Shown here piece after piece: positions 10,630 through 20,945 of a stretch of 64,000 nucleotides of DNA. The stretch's first letter is position 1, and every line of letters begins with the position of its first letter. The notes under the pieces were generated by a model. The model made no database searches. It was not told the origin of the DNA and was given only the letters and a program-made list of their open reading frames with translations. Made by a program: the position numbers and the translations under genes. Source of the DNA: Bettongia penicillata ogilbyi (lineage: Eukaryota > Chordata > Mammalia > Diprotodontia > Potoroidae); NCBI GenBank assembly GCA_023548195.1, contig JAJHZJ010000013.1:3171001-3235000 (forward strand), written 5' to 3'.

Positions 10630-10866
10630 AACCTGAGGGAGCTGAGCCTGGGAGATGGCCCTGCCCCCACCCCGCTCTATTACTGAAGGCCTCTGCATAA
10701 AGCCCCTGAGGGAACTGAGCCTGGGAGGTGACCCTGCCTCCACCCCAGCACCAGAACTAAAGCTTGCCGCAGAAAGCCCATTTGAATGTCAGAGGCCAAG
10801 CACTAGCTGGGCGGATCCAGGCGGGGGTGGAAAGGAATCTCAGAAGTCAAGTAACTGGCTGGGAAA

Positions 10867-11967
10867 ATGCCTAGAAAAGGGAAGAAAAATAAGACTTTAG
10901 AGAGTTTTTTCCAACAAATGCAAATGATCCCGACCTTTGGATCTGATGACGAGGATGTATTCTTGCCATCAGGGAAAGACATGGAGGGCAGGGCCTCAGT
11001 ACCCCAGACACCCCAGGGGGGTGGTGGCTGGGCTCAGGCCTTGGAAGAGCTCAAAAAGGATTTTGAAAAGCAAGTTAGACAGGTGGAGGAAAAACTGGGA
11101 AGAGAAATGACAGAGATGCAAGAAAAGTATGAAAAACAGGTCAATACCTTGGTAGAGGAGACCCAAAAAAATGCTGAGGAAATTAACACCTTGAAAAATA
11201 GGCTCACTCAATTGGCAAAAGAGGTTCAAAAAGCCAATGAGGAGAAGAATGCTTTCAAAAGCAGAATGAGCCAAATGGAAAAAGAGGCTCAAAAGCTCAC
11301 TGAATTTAATAGTTCTCTCAAAATTAGAATGGAACAGATGGAGTCTAATGACTTTCTGAGAAACCAAGAAATCACCAAACAAAACCAAAAGAATGAAAAA
11401 ATGGAAGAGAATGTGAAATATCCCATGGCAAAAACAACTGACCTGGAAAATAGATCCAGGAGAGACAATTTAAAAATTATGGGACTACCTGAAAGTCATG
11501 ATCAAAAAAAGAGCCTAGACATCATCTTCCATGAAATTATCAAGGAAAACTGCCCTGACATTCTAGAACCAGAGGGCAAAATAAGTATTGAAAGAATCCA
11601 TCGATCACCACCTGAAAGAGATCCAAAAAGAGAAACTCCTAGGAACATTGTGGCCAAATTCCAGAACTCCCAGCTCAAGGAAAAAATCTTGCAAGCAGCT
11701 AGAAAGAAACAATTCCAGTACTGTGGAAATACAATTAGGATAACTCAAGATCTAGCAGCTGCTACATTAAGGGATCAAAGGGCGTGGAATAGGATATTCC
11801 AGAAGGCAAAGGAACTAGGACTCAAACCAAGAATCGCCTACCCAGCAAAACTGAGTATACTACTTCAAGGGAAAATATGGTCTTTCAATGAAACAGAGGA
11901 CTTTCAATCATTCTTGATGAAAAGACCAGAGCTGAAAAGAAAATTTGACTTTCAAACACAAGAATGA
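10867..11967 (+). CDS. L1/HAL1 ORF1 protein, intact
   Basis: 366-residue ORF1p-type RNA-binding protein. Residues 1-53 are a basic start (MPRKGKKNK) then an acidic stretch (SDDEDVF). Residues about 54-195 are Glu/Lys-rich with heptad spacing, a long coiled coil expected to trimerise. Residues about 194-275 form the RRM: the NRSRRDNLKIMGLPE block ends in a beta-1 strand and PRNIVAKF is the RNP1-like strand. Residues about 270-358 are the C-terminal domain, with KEKILQAAR and the family hallmark YPAKLS. The order matches human L1 ORF1p (338 aa), with a slightly longer coiled coil. There are no internal stops or frameshifts. The start is the first ATG after the leader, and the same MPRKGKK start appears in copies 2 and 3. 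No ORF2 follows. The product would bind element RNA in the cytoplasm but cannot reverse-transcribe it. Confidence 0.92.
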   Translation: MPRKGKKNKTLESFFQQMQMIPTFGSDDEDVFLPSGKDMEGRASVPQTPQGGGGWAQALEELKKDFEKQVRQVEEKLGREMTEMQEKYEKQVNTLVEETQKNAEEINTLKNRLTQLAKEVQKANEEKNAFKSRMSQMEKEAQKLTEFNSSLKIRMEQMESNDFLRNQEITKQNQKNEKMEENVKYPMAKTTDLENRSRRDNLKIMGLPESHDQKKSLDIIFHEIIKENCPDILEPEGKISIERIHRSPPERDPKRETPRNIVAKFQNSQLKEKILQAARKKQFQYCGNTIRITQDLAAATLRDQRAWNRIFQKAKELGLKPRIAYPAKLSILLQGKIWSFNETEDFQSFLMKRPELKRKFDFQTQE

Positions 11968-12990
11968 GAATAAGCATGAAAAAGTAAACAGCAAAGAGAA
12001 GTCTTAAGGGACTTACCAGAAGTGAACTGTTTACATTCATACAGGGAAAGACAATATTTCTAACTCTTAAAACTTTTCAGTATCTGGGTAGTTGGTGGGA
12101 CCACACATACACATGTACAACCATGCACACACATACACACATGCACACACATACAGAGATAGCACAGGTTGAACTGAAAAGGATGGGACCATACCTTAAA
12201 AGAAATTAAGGTAAATGGTGAGAGAGAAATGTAGGGGGAGGGAAAGGGAAGGGGGTAACTATATGTCATTTAAGAGGCAGGTAGGAGTTTTTTTTAGTGG
12301 AGGGAAAAAGAAGAGAGCTGAGAAAAAAACAAAAACAAAAAACAAAAAAACAAGAAGTTTACCCTCATCACATTTGACTAAACGAAGGAGTGAAATGCAC
12401 ACTCATTTTGGTATGAAAACCTATCTTACAGTATAAGAAAGTGGGGGAGAAGGAGATATTGCAAGGGGGGGGATGATGGAAGGGAGGGCAAAGGGAGGAG
12501 GGAGTAATTTGAAGTCAACACTTGGGGAGGGACAGGATCAAAAGACAGAAGAGAAACAATGAGGGGCAGGATAGGAGGGATGGTAATTCAGTTAGTCTTA
12601 CACAACACGACTATCAGGGAAGTCATTTGCAAAACTACACAGATATGGCCTATATTGAATTGCCTGCCGTCCCAAAGGGAATGGGTGGGGAGGGAGGGAT
12701 GGGGAGAATTTGGAACTCAAAGTTTTAGGAACAACTGTTTAGTATTGTTGTTGCAACTAGAAAGAAGACATACAGTTAAGGAGGAATAGAAAGTCATCTG
12801 GCCCTACAGGAGAAAAGAGAAGATGGAGACAAGAGAAGGGAGGGATGACAGAAGAGAGGGCAGATTGGAGATAGGGAAAATTAGATTTCTTGGGGTATTG
12901 GGGTGGGGGGAGGGGAGAAAAGGGGAGAAAATTTGGAACCCAAAATTTTGTGAAAATGAATGTAAAAAGTTAAATAAATAAATAAATTAA
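11968..12990 (+). other. HAL1 3' UTR
   Basis: Contains a CA-rich microsatellite (12102-12155), purine-rich G-tracts (12436-12510 and 12895-12930) and the terminal block 'aacccaaaattttgtg' before the A-rich tail. The same blocks occur antisense in copies 2, 3, 4 and 5, showing that this is element sequence. No reverse transcriptase motif in any frame. Confidence 0.8.
12482..12502 (+). other. G-quadruplex-capable tract in HAL1 3' UTR
   Basis: Four G3 runs with loops of 1, 4 and 4 bases (GGG A GGG CAAA GGG AGGA GGG). A second and stronger tract lies at 12900-12925, with runs of 4, 6, 4 and 4 G. G4-forming 3' UTR tracts are known in several mammalian L1 families. Confidence 0.7.
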
Positions 12991-13000
12991 AAAAAAAAAA

Positions 13001-13018
13001 AGAAAACCCCAAATGGGG
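13001..13018 (+). repeat. Target-site duplication, right copy
   Basis: Identical 18 bases to 10101-10118, directly after the A-run. Confidence 0.95.
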
Positions 13019-13050
13019 TCATGAAGAGTCCGACATGACTGAACACACAA
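13019..13050 (+). repeat. CORE-SINE, 3' end (split by HAL1)
   Basis: 'tcatgaagagtccgacatgactgaac' completes the tail of the SINE beginning at 9927. Confidence 0.85.
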
Positions 13051-14334
13051 CACGCTCACACACAGTTTGTATTGTGGCTATTGGCATAGTAAAGACTGAA
13101 GGATATCTAGGAATACTCTAAAGGAGAAGTGTTAAATATCACTGTAAGGAGAAGAAATTTGGCCCTTCCTACCCCTGTCAAATGATGTAGTCAGGATATA
13201 ATTACAAATGAACAGACATTAACATATTGACAACATGTTAATATCGTATTATCTCTTATGAAGTGTGAACATCTTTCTTTGATGAAATTAAAGGGTTCCT
13301 GACCATTAGAAAGTGAATAACTTTGCCATATCCCAGGAGGCTATTAATAACTAAACTCAGAGATATTTGGATTATTAGTTTGAGAGCTACAGATAGTCTG
13401 GAAGGAACCGATAGCTGCGGAAGAATCTTTTTCCTTGAGAGGGAATCACTTTGGGGTATGAGGGAAGAAACTTCTCTCCACTGGCCACGTGGCAGATGTA
13501 CTCAGAGTGGGATACCTTAACCAGTAGATTAGAGAGTCAGGTTGAGAAATTGAGACACTTTTGAGGGAGAAGAGTCATATATTCTAGACAAATACTGATA
13601 CAGAGAAGTAGTTATGTGAAGTCAGAAGCAGTTTCAAGGACTGCACCCCTGGATAACAGAAAAAAAAAGCCAGATATTTACTCAAGGAAGTTAAGCATCA
13701 CTGTCCAGAGAAGAGCATCCAGTGGGAGGGGGCACAAAAAAAATAATACATCCAGTAAGGACTCATTCTTCTTCCAATGAGGAGCAGTGTGAAGACTCTC
13801 TCTATAGCAAGGATACCAGAACCTTGTATTTCTGGTGTTAATAAGCAATCTTAACCACATGTGTCTTACTCTATGTTTGTAACCACTCTTGACTGCTATG
13901 TGCAATTGTGGGAGAGTATTCTCTATTGTTTATTTTTGTAGCTATTCTTTTAATTATACTATCTTAGTAATTGCTTTTGTCAAAAATTTTCTATTGACTA
14001 TTAAGGGGAAGTGCACTGGTGGGGGCTCACAAGTTATAATTTTAGCAGGAGTTATACAGAGGGTACCCTAGAACCTGAAGATAACATCCATCCTTTGGGG
14101 AAATAGCTTAGAGAGAACATTACACTACTATATTAGAAGTAGCTTGAGAAAACTATTGAAGATTTATGAAAAGACAATGTAAGATAATTCATTATCTAGC
14201 TGATGCATACGATCAAAACCTAAATCTCATATTGCCTTAGTAAAGGTAATGAAAAAGAATACAATAGAAATTAAGAGTACATCAGAAATTCTCAACATTC
14301 AATCCACAATTAAAAGTGACACCTAAAAATTATT
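13051..14334. other. Unique interval, no gene seen
   Basis: About 1.3 kb without recognised repeats. Frames of up to 75 codons (13678-13905 minus) have no recognisable domain. Confidence 0.45.
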
Positions 14335-14400
14335 ATAAATATATTATAATATAATATAATATATTATATTATATATTATAAATATAAATTATTATAAAAA
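14335..14400. repeat. AT-rich simple repeat
   Basis: Alternating 'tataatataatataatatatta' units with local self-complementarity. Prone to length change. Confidence 0.85.
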
Positions 14401-14884
14401 AGATTATACAAGGAATCAAAGGAGCACAAAATCCCCCAAATAAACAATTCAGCATCAACTAAATATCCAACTGTAAAGACTTGAGAGAGAAAAAATAGAG
14501 GAAAGAGAAAATCCCCAAGGGAAGATGTGGAAAAGTTCTGTTCGCTGATGGTTGAAAGAAGTGAAAAACAATGGAAAAGCAAATTAAATTAAACACAAAG
14601 GAGAAAGTTCATTGTACCACTGATATCATCATGAAAAACAGTACAGGTATGTCAAGCAAGGTGATAGAATTTCTAGCATCCAGCATCTCTGCAGAAATGA
14701 AAAATGATGGGTTTAGACGAGATTTATATTTATTGGTTCAAACATTTCACAATAGTGAAAAAATTACTACGAAAGCTCTTTACCAACTTTCTTTCTGACG
14801 AAAACCTGTCTTTCTCAATCAAAGGAATTACATACTCTTTCAAACGTAGGTTGATTATATGATTGTGTACTTTATACAAAAAAT
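14401..14884. other. Unique interval, no gene seen
   Basis: A 75-codon frame at 14571-14798 (+) has no recognisable motif. Nothing else seen. Confidence 0.4.
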
Positions 14885-14889
14885 TACAG

Positions 14890-15058
14890 CAAATAGATAG
14901 CTAGACAAATAGCTAGATAGACTGACACAGACGGATAGATAGGCAGACAGATACACAGAGAGGCAAATAGATAAACAGACAGATAGCTAGGTAGACAGAT
15001 AGAAACAGAGAGACAGATTAATTGATCGATCAGTCAATTGATCGATAGATAAAGATAG
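14890..15058. repeat. Degenerate tetranucleotide (GATA/GACA) repeat
   Basis: Tracts of 'gatagatag', 'gacagatag' and 'tagctagac', ending in two copies of 'attgatcgat' about 16 bp apart. An impure, old microsatellite. Confidence 0.85.
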
Positions 15059-15597
15059 GGACTGGACCACCTGTTCTGCAACTTATAGCTTTAGAGAGTT
15101 GTCTTAGAGCCCTGAGAAATTAAGTAGATTCATATAGCTGGGAGGGGTTGGAGGCAAGATTCAAACTTGAACTTGAACTCCGATCTTTCTGACTTAGAGG
15201 CCAGCTCCTTTTCCACTGTTGTTCTAAGCACATTTATATAAAATTAATATTGATGGTGATACAAAAAACTGTCCCTCAAAGTCTCAGGAGTGAAGACCTC
15301 TTTACTGATTCAGTGATTTTTGAATGAGTTGCCTTAAAGTATCTTAACATTTATTGCACCTTAATTGATAATTTTAAAGCCCTGGACTCTATTCTGCACT
15401 TGTTGCTTAGTTAAGTTCTACAAATATAGAAATTAGATCCAAGGACAGTTGAGATTCTAGATTGTTTGATGAACATGTGGAAAATTGTTTTTTACAGCAT
15501 TCTATCAATATACTTATCAAGAACATAATACAAAAGTTACATCTTCTAGGCAGTTGGTTTAAGCATATTATGTTTTTTGTGGGTTTGTGTGTGTGTG

Positions 15598-15847
15598 ATG
15601 TTTTATTTTAGCTGTTTCAGTTGTGTCTGGCTTCATGATTCCATTTGGGATTTTCTTGGCAAAGATACTGGAGTAATTTGCCATTTCCTTCTCCAGCTCA
15701 TTTTACAAATGAGGAAATGTCACAAACAAGGTTAAGTAACTTGCCCAGTGTCACACCGTTATTAAGAGTCTGACTCCAAATCTGAACTCAGAAAAATGAA
15801 TCCTGACTCCAGGGCCAGCACTCTATCCACTGCACCATCTAGCTACC
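15598..15847 (-). repeat. MAR1/WSINE-type CORE-SINE
   Basis: Antisense copy: 'ttgtgtctggcttcatgatt', 'ttcttggcaaagatactgg', 'ctctatccactgcaccatct'. Its tail joins a short TG run at 15588. Confidence 0.85.
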
Positions 15848-16376
15848 AGTATAATTACTCCTATTTAAGTTGACTATGGCTATCAAATTTTTAAAAAAGA
15901 AGTCAGGCCAAAAACCCCCCCAATAATTACTTAATGTACATAGTTTATATCAAGGTATATTTCTCCACTCAAAAGCATATTCAATAGCTATTTCATCTCA
16001 TGGAGACTCTCTGCAAGTCTAAAACTCTTAATGTGCCCTAAGGAAGAATATGGAATAAAGGCTTTGAACTTGAAACCAAATATCAAATGGAACCACTGGA
16101 TGAAGGTGATACCTATAGATACATTATTGTTCCTCAGGTAAGACAAATTGAGCAAAAGTCTATTAAGGAGAAAGCTAAGGCTTATGTTAAGAGACTAAGT
16201 GGCATCCTAAAGTCAAAATGTATCAAGAAGAACATTATTAAAAATATTTAACACCATACCTAGGCAAAATCAATCTAAATGTAGTGTTCTGACGCTGGCA
16301 AAATGAACAAAAGGAATGTGGAAGATGTCCAGACAAAAATCTATAGAATGTTAGTGAAATATAGATCTCATCACCC
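15848..16376. other. Unique interval, no gene seen
   Basis: AT-rich, no recognised repeat. It leads into the hairpin at 16377. Confidence 0.45.
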
Positions 16377-16461
16377 CATTGGTTCTGAGAATATTTGTTA
16401 AACCTTCTTCTTGACAAGGAAGTATAAGAAGAAGGTTTAACAAATATTCTCAGAACCAATG
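16377..16461. repeat. Perfect 36-bp inverted repeat (hairpin)
   Basis: Arms 16377-16412 and 16426-16461 are exactly complementary over 36 bp, with a 13-base loop (gacaaggaagtat). The left arm begins 'cattggttctgagaatattt' and the right arm ends 'ttctcagaaccaatg'. No flanking TA or 8-bp duplication is evident and neither arm matches a transposon terminus I know. A perfect stem at this length implies recent origin or conversion between arms. It could fold as an RNA hairpin if transcribed. Confidence 0.95.
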
Positions 16462-16619
16462 ATAGCCACATTAAAAGTTTTCAGAAATACTTTTAGAATG
16501 AATGGGCTACAGGAAACACTGACAAGAGATTTATACCACTGGATTTGTTCAGTTCAACTGAATGTGTTTTAATTAGAATCTGTGAAACAACTAAGATCTA
16601 AGAGTGAAATCAGTCTGTT

Positions 16620-16770
16620 GATAAGCATTTATTAAGCACCTACTATCTATCAGGTACTGTGGGGAAACAAAGGACAAAAAATAACCCTTGTTCATGATGA
16701 TCTCACAATTTAATGGGACAGATAACACATAAACAAACCAAAAGACTCTCCACAAAGAACCATCAAATAA
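16620..16770 (-). repeat. L2-like 3' fragment
   Basis: 'ataagcatttattaagcacc', 'caggtactgtggggaaac', 'gatgatctcacaatttaatgg' follow the antisense L2 3' order. Confidence 0.55.
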
Positions 16771-17249
16771 ATGACTGAACTTTGCAGATTCGTTAATAGA
16801 AAGAAAGGGATTTTATGATAGGGATTCGGTATCAGATGATTGCCACCAGAGCTTGGAAAGACTTTCTTTAAAGAGCCCAGATGTATTGTAATGGATGCAT
16901 ATTGAACATGTTATTACTGCAGGTTCCTCCCCTACCACCCCGCTTCCCCCAAAGCATGTGCCAAATCCCTAGGAAGACACGATCGCATAGCTGAAATTAC
17001 ATAACATAAGTTCTGATAAACTAACATCTAATTAACTAGCAGGTGAAAAATTCCTCTATGACAACTACGAATCCCATGACATTCTTGATACTTCAGCAAA
17101 TAAACTATACTGGTACTAGTGCATCTTTATAGAAAGAATTGCCAAAATGTTGATTTCTAAAAATTTAAGAAGTATCCTAAATAGATTTAACTTTACTGAA
17201 TACTCATAATCTCCAAATTATGTAGAAAGAAAAGTTTTCAAAATAAGAA
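16771..17249. other. Unique interval, no gene seen
   Basis: No recognised repeat. A C-rich patch at 16928-16950. Confidence 0.45.
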
Positions 17250-17513
17250 GGAAGGAAACAAGCATTTATTAAGTGCCTTCTGTATGCCAGGTACCATGCT
17301 AAGCAGTTTACAAATATAACCTCAGTTGATCTTCACAACAATATTGGGAAAGTAAGTGCTATTATTATCTCTGTGTTACAGTTGAGGAAAATGAAGCAGA
17401 GATTAAGTGAATTCTCCAGGGTCACACAATTAGTAAGTATCTGAGGGCAGATTTAAACTCAAGTCTTCTTGATTCCAGGCCCAGAGCTCTGTCTCCTATA
17501 CCTACACTACCTT
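17250..17513 (-). repeat. THER-type SINE with L2-like end
   Basis: 'agcatttattaagtgccttc', 'ttacagttgaggaaaatgaag', 'cagggtcacacaattagtaag', 'ttgattccaggcccagagc'. Confidence 0.8.
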
Positions 17514-17807
17514 TAAGACAGAGAGAATTAATAGAAAAAATGAAAGCCATATGTGGTTAGATATGATCTATGTCATATTTGCCATCTTGTCAATGATTGG
17601 AGTTGTATTGAGTATGCTTTCAGTGAATCTATGGAAAATGAACTTAGAAGCTGATACTTTTTTTTTCAGTTATAAAAAGCAATCACTTTATTCAACATGG
17701 AAATTGTCCACAAAATATTAAATATAAAAGAACAATGAAGGATATTGTAGTGACTTGTCTACACTCTGTTTCCATTTGAATCTCAACAAAAAAAGTGAGA
17801 ATGAGAT

Positions 17808-17880
17808 GACAGTGATGATAATAAGAGCTCATGTTTACATAATGCTTTAAGATTTGGAAAGCACTTTCCTCCTACCAATG
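17808..17880 (-). repeat. THER-type SINE fragment
   Basis: 'tgataataagagctcatg...aatgctttaagatttggaaagcactttcc', truncated by the adjacent simple repeat. Confidence 0.6.
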
Positions 17881-17888
17881 GTCTAAGG

Positions 17889-18089
17889 ATACACACACAC
17901 ACATGCATACACACATGTACATATATGTGTACACAATATATATACATATACACAATACATATATACATACACATGCATGCACATATATAGGTGGGTGGGT
18001 GTTATATATGTGTGTGTGTATATATATACGCATATATACATATAAGTGTGTGTATATATATGTATGTGTGTATACATATATATACACAC

Positions 18090-18123
<34 letters not shown>

Positions 18124-18125
18124 GT
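17889..18125. repeat. AC/AT then GT/AT compound microsatellite
   Basis: The left half is CA-rich ('acacacacacacatgcatac'), the right half TG-rich ('gtgtgtgtatatatatacgc'), and the end is pure AT. The switch of strand makes the tract a large imperfect palindrome. Apparent frames across it are repeat artefacts. Confidence 0.9.
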
Positions 18126-18344
18126 ACAGAGAGAGATGTAGCTCTGAGTCACTGTGGTAAACTCAACCTGAGGAGGTATATTCACAATAGGAAATAATCA
18201 GAACAAGAGAATTAAGATCTTCCAAGATGAAATGTCTTATGATTGACTAAAAAAAAAAATGAAAATGGAGAAGGCCTAAGATCTAAGCTCACTCAGTAAT
18301 GAGGAGCATCATTAAAGTGAATGTGGAGCCATTGCTAAAATACT

Positions 18345-18510
18345 AGAACAGGGAAGGAATAAGTGTTTATTAAGTACCTGTTATATGCCAGACACTGTGC
18401 AAATCACTTTATAAAATTTATCTCATTTGCCCTTCACAACCCTGTGAGGTATTATAACTGAGGCAGACAAATTAAGTGACTTGTCTGGATCACATAGCTT
18501 GTCCATGCCT
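18345..18510 (-). repeat. THER/MIR-type SINE
   Basis: 'gtttattaagtacctgttat', 'ccagacactgtgcaaatcac', 'cacaaccctgtgaggtatt'. Confidence 0.7.
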
Positions 18511-18547
18511 ATGATCAGATAGGGAGGGAGAGTCTTTAGAATTAATT

Positions 18548-18640
18548 TGCTTTTGTTGTTGTTCAGTCTTTTTAGTTGTGTCTGACTCTTCGTGGTCCCA
18601 TTTGGGGTCTTGGTAAAGACACTGCAGAGGTTTGTATTTT
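18548..18640 (-). repeat. CORE-SINE tail fragment
   Basis: Only the RTE-like tail, antisense: 'gtgtctgactcttcgtggtc', 'ccatttggggtcttggtaaag'. Confidence 0.7.
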
Positions 18641-20384
18641 CTTTAATTAGAATTACTAAAGGAATATATTATTTTTTAGAATTAATAAAGGAGTATTTAA
18701 GTTAAGATATAGTACAGGCTGAAAACAGAGTCAAGAAGGTTTTAGATAAATTTATTTCTGACAAATCAAAGCACATCATAGAGGGTAAATCATCTCCTTT
18801 CATGAAGCATCCTTTGGTACGACTTTTGGTGTATATAAAACTGATATAAAATTATATGGCATATTTTAATGATCTTAGAGTTGGACTAGTAATCTCAGTT
18901 GGTATTAATGAAGACAAAGTTATATTTTCAAGTCTCATATACATCATTAACTTTTGTTTGTTCTATACCTCTTGTAAAATCTTCCATTTTGTAAAATTTG
19001 TCACTTACTTAAAGAGCCCATGTGGAAAAAAATGGCTGACACTGAGAACTCATCACTAGTTCTGTAAAAAAAGATCTCAAGGCTCCTTTCAGCTCACAGG
19101 CTTTAAGCATGTCTTTAAAGAAAGGATAACCAAGCTTTATTCTGGACCATCTTCTTTACCACTGCTCAAGTCAACCATGCAAATATAAAACTGTTGCATA
19201 TCATTGTGGAAGGTAGAGTTGACTGGCTAATGTTGATCCTTTCTGCCCTCTCATCCATTCTGGATAGGGTAGAGCTGAAACCTTCTCAGGTTTTGAAAAT
19301 CTCTTTTCTGGGGAGTGATTTAAAATAGAATTTTTCTTTGGCTGACACTCTTTCTTCCCTAATATTTAGAGATTTAATCAACAGAATTTTATTTTTTAAA
19401 AATTAGTTCACCTTTTAGACTAGAAGCAACATAATCATCTACAGGTCCAAATGATCCCCTTCTTTGCTGTTTTATGAAATTTATATGAAATTAAAAGTAA
19501 GTAGTATAATCACAGTAGCTCAGAGCCCCCAGTTAGGGAAATTATTAACATTCAAACAGCAGTTTTGTTCTTTGCTCTAACATAAATTTTCATTTATCTC
19601 CATTTTTGGTCTCTATATCTGAGCCATTATCACAAGAATTTAGGTTAAAAAAAGTGAGCAGAGTATATTACAATGCCACTTATTATGCAGAGGGTAAGTT
19701 GGAGAAAGATCAGACTTTATTATAACTTTCCTCAGTTCATGAAGAGATGAATACAGCTAGTCACTTCATCCTGAGCCCTCTGTTCCAAGATGCTTGCAGA
19801 GACCTGATGACCCACTTTATTTTCTCCCTTCTCTCTTTCAGCACCACCCTTCTTGTAATTTCCCTTTGGCTTCTTCCATCAGCTGTTGCTTCAAGCTGTT
19901 GCTCAGTTCAGTTTTCCAGTTCAGTTTGTTAAGCCCTGGGAAGGGTGGATGGCATTGTCTTTCTGTTCTTTCTTTTTCTAAGTTTTCTTTCTCATAGGTT
20001 TTGTGGGTCTTTTAAAAAACTCTTGGGTGTGGTCAAGGTCCCTTTTATGGCTCAAATATAGTAATAGTCCAAATTGCTCTCAGGATAATGAAACTTGTCT
20101 CTCTCAGCTACACATCACAGATTTCCAGTTAATTCTCAAATTCCTATTTTACAAGCTAGCATAGACCCAGAAACAGGAAAATAGCAGAAATTAAATTAAA
20201 TCAGGCAGTGGGAAAGAGAGAATTTCAATAAAATAATTTTAATTTAATGAAATTTCAATAAAAGTTTAAAGTATTGTTTACTGAGTACTGCCCCACTGAG
20301 AAGAAATACAAAACCCATTCTAAATATGAAGTCATTCAAAACAAATATCCACATTAACCATGTTCTGAAAAAAAAGTAAGAAAA
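18641..20384. other. Unique interval, no gene seen
   Basis: About 1.7 kb of AT-rich sequence. Short frames at 18856-19059 and 19747-19997 lack any recognisable domain and have no homopolymer-free coding look. Confidence 0.45.
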
Positions 20385-20945
20385 AAGAAGAAAACAATAA
20401 GCAAGCTTCAGTCTACCCTCTGAGTCTATCAGTTCTCTATCTGGAGGTGGATGGTATTTTTCTTCATGAATTGTGGTGGGTCATTGTGCTGATGGGAATT
20501 ACTGTATCTTTCACAGTTAATTATCTTTATCATTTTGTTGTTATTGTGTTAATTGTTCTCTTGTCTGTGTTCACTTCACTTTGTATCAGTTCATAAAAGT
20601 CTTCTCAGATTTTTTGAAGCCTTCTCCTTCATCGCTTCTTATAGTGCAATAGTATTACATCCCATTCATATACTGTGACTTGTTTGCCCATTCCGCATTT
20701 GATGGACACCCCCTTAGTGTCCAACTCTTTATTACCCTGAAAAGAGCTACTGTAAGTATTTTTGTACATATGAGTCCTTTCCCTCTTTGTTTGCTCTCTT
20801 TGGGGTATAGATCTATTAGCAGTATCAGTGAATCAAATCAGTGAATCAAAGGGTTATTGAGTTAAATAGCTTTTTGGTCATAGTTCCAAATTGCTTTCCA
20901 GAATAGTTGGACTGGTTCCCATCTCTACCAACCGTATCCAAATTT
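20385..20945 (-). repeat. L1 3' fragment
   Basis: Antisense L1 3' region: 'gtgcaatagtattacatccc', 'ttgatggacaccccctt', 'ccaaattgctttccagaata'. Parallel to 24,600-25,020. Confidence 0.65.

Larger units (their letters stand above)
10119..10866 (+). promoter_or_regulatory. HAL1 5' UTR / internal promoter region
   Basis: GC- and CpG-rich leader, in sharp contrast to the AT-rich surroundings. It starts with a YY1-like site and contains two units of about 72 bp, marked by 'cctgagggagctgag' (10632-10646) and 'cctgagggaactgag' (10705-10719). By analogy with L1 leaders it should hold the internal RNA polymerase II promoter. That role is inferred. Confidence 0.7.
10115..13000 (+). mobile_element. HAL1-type (ORF1-only) L1 element, copy 1
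   Basis: Complete non-autonomous L1 derivative, about 2.9 kb. Order: 5' start 'ggggcagagccaagatggcgg', GC-rich leader to 10866, intact ORF1 10867-11967, about 1.0 kb of 3' UTR, then a 'taaataaataaataaatt' plus A-run tail. No endonuclease or reverse transcriptase frame follows ORF1, which is the diagnostic layout of half-L1 (HAL1) elements known in mammals including marsupials. Clear target-site duplications and an unbroken ORF1 argue for a young insertion. Mobilisation must have used an L1 ORF2 protein in trans. Four other relatives lie in this window on the minus strand. Confidence 0.9.

Noticed and set aside
10996..11388. 130-codon antisense frame opposite ORF1
   Set aside because: Leu/Phe-rich mirror of the Glu/Lys coiled-coil codons; expected shadow.
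14571..14798. 75-codon plus-strand frame starting MEKQIKLNTKEK
   Set aside because: No recognisable domain or neighbouring exon-like sequence; AT-rich chance frame most likely.
17783..18197. Several overlapping frames rich in Tyr, Ile, His and Thr
   Set aside because: Translations of the AC/GT/AT microsatellite; no non-repeat coding content.
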